DNA of 13,698 bases, taken from assembly GCA_964611095.1 (NCBI GenBank), contig CAZSWJ010000023.1:1-13698 (forward strand). Direction: 5' to 3'. Numbering within the stretch: position 1 is the first letter of the stretch; each line of letters opens with the position of its first letter. This stretch comes from CAZKJL01 sp964611095 (GTDB lineage Bacteria > Patescibacteriota > Gracilibacteria > Peribacterales > Peribacteraceae). A program made the position numbers and the translations under genes. The notes below the pieces were generated by a model that saw nothing but the letters and a program-made list of their open reading frames with translations, made no database searches and was not told where the DNA came from. Positions 13,332-13,698 of the stretch are shown one piece after another.

Positions 13332-13516
13332 GCGCTGATTTTTTGAAACGGCTGCCTCCAGAGCACTTCTTCTATCGCAGAGGAACATTGAATAGCGCGC
13401 CAATCGTCCCCTCTCATGAAGAACGAAGACTCAATGCATATCCAGGCGTAGGGAATGCTCCTCAGCCACCACGCATTTTCCAGCATTCCCAAACTACGCC
13501 TTTTCCCGTAGGATAG
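13328..13516 (+). CDS. Small ORF, 62 residues, coupled to the previous one
   Basis: ATG 13328 overlaps the preceding stop by four bases and gives 62 residues. They begin MSADFLKRLPPEHFFYRR and end in a proline-, asparagine- and glutamine-rich tail. It is basic, low in hydrophobic residues and not recognisable. The frame also extends upstream to a GTG at 13304. It ends 7 bp before ychF, and a possible ychF -10 (TAGGAT) overlaps its last codons. It could be a real short protein, or the second half of a gene broken by a frameshift, which would join the two reading frames into one protein of about 100 residues. Confidence 0.35.
   Translation: MSADFLKRLPPEHFFYRRGTLNSAPIVPSHEERRLNAYPGVGNAPQPPRIFQHSQTTPFPVG
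13509..13514 (+). promoter_or_regulatory. Candidate -10 box of ychF
   Basis: TAGGAT ends 9 bases before ATG 13524, with a weak TTCCCA 17 bp upstream (13486-13491). The distance matches the other putative leaderless starts of the window. Confidence 0.35.
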
Positions 13517-13523
13517 CGCAACT

Positions 13524-13698
13524 ATGAGTCTGAAGATCGGAATCGTCGGCCTCCCCAACGTGGGTAAATCCACGCTCTTCAACGCGCTCACCCGCAGCCA
13601 CGGCGCACAGGCCGCAAACTACCCGTTCTGCACCATTGAACCCAACGTCGGCATCGTGGAAGTTCCCGATGTCCGCCTCAACAAACTCGCCGAGCTCA
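13524..13698 (+). CDS. ychF: YchF family GTPase-fold ATPase, 5' part
   Basis: The first 58 codons are in the window. MSLKIGIVGLPNVGKSTLFNALT carries the P-loop G-L-P-N-V-G-K-S (residues 9-16) typical of OBG/YchF proteins. ANYPFCTIEPNVGIVEVPDVRLNKLAEL follows, with the YPFCTIEPN switch I segment diagnostic of YchF. YchF binds the ribosome and hydrolyses ATP rather than GTP; it is universally conserved and tied to stress and translation regulation. It is truncated only by the window edge. Its high GC and codon use match proS/queA and differ from the genes just upstream. Confidence 0.95.
   Translation, partial: MSLKIGIVGLPNVGKSTLFNALTRSHGAQAANYPFCTIEPNVGIVEVPDVRLNKLAEL

Noticed and set aside
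13220..13591. Minus-strand open frame of 123 residues over the start of ychF
   Set aside because: It starts with the antisense of the ychF P-loop and has no promoter or homology by eye.

Overview
The window reads as a compact bacterial chromosome segment of moderately high GC with very short intergenic spaces. Genes lie on both strands, and three convergent pairs overlap at their stop codons. Three traits suggest Patescibacteria (CPR), perhaps a Peribacteria-like lineage: an archaeal/eukaryotic-type prolyl-tRNA synthetase, many small membrane or DUF proteins, and the near absence of Shine-Dalgarno sequences, with -10 boxes a few bases before start codons. UGA is used as a normal stop (for example at 1892, 5526, 6858 and 9036), which argues against the UGA-recoded Gracilibacteria/Absconditabacteria. 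The lineage is an inference, not something read directly from a marker gene.

Left part (1-2940): a small MORN/YwqK-like gene on the minus strand, overlapping the start of a gene that leaves the window; a fold-type I class V aminotransferase/cysteine desulfurase-like enzyme (401-1894); and, convergent with it, a minus-strand two-gene operon (2880 to 1888). That operon encodes an unrecognised 201-residue protein and a stand-alone OmpR/PhoB-type winged-helix protein. It is driven by a near-consensus promoter with a 10-bp-period direct repeat just upstream.

Middle part (2988-7231): small accessory genes. These are a two-helix membrane protein, a divergent pair of DUF1801 proteins, a tandem-domain PhnB-like VOC protein, an anchored extracytoplasmic protein, a DUF2975 / Cro-C1 HTH / DUF2975 cassette, and a DUF2200 protein.

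Translation block (7299-10073): tRNA-Asn(GTT) on the minus strand, then divergently proS and queA as a tight operon (3-bp spacing).

Right part (10070-13125): a stretch of visibly lower GC and different codon use, lying between core genes. It carries a small helical protein, a guanylate-kinase-like P-loop kinase, an APH/choline-kinase-like phosphotransferase and a polyprenyl synthetase-family enzyme. Two very small coupled ORFs (13206-13516) follow, and then the start of ychF (13524, cut by the window end).

No CRISPR array, insertion sequence, rRNA or convincing intrinsic terminator was seen. The points most worth following are the orphan winged-helix operon with its candidate operator, the recurring leaderless -10 grammar, the low-GC kinase/isoprenoid insert, and the paired DUF2975 cassette.
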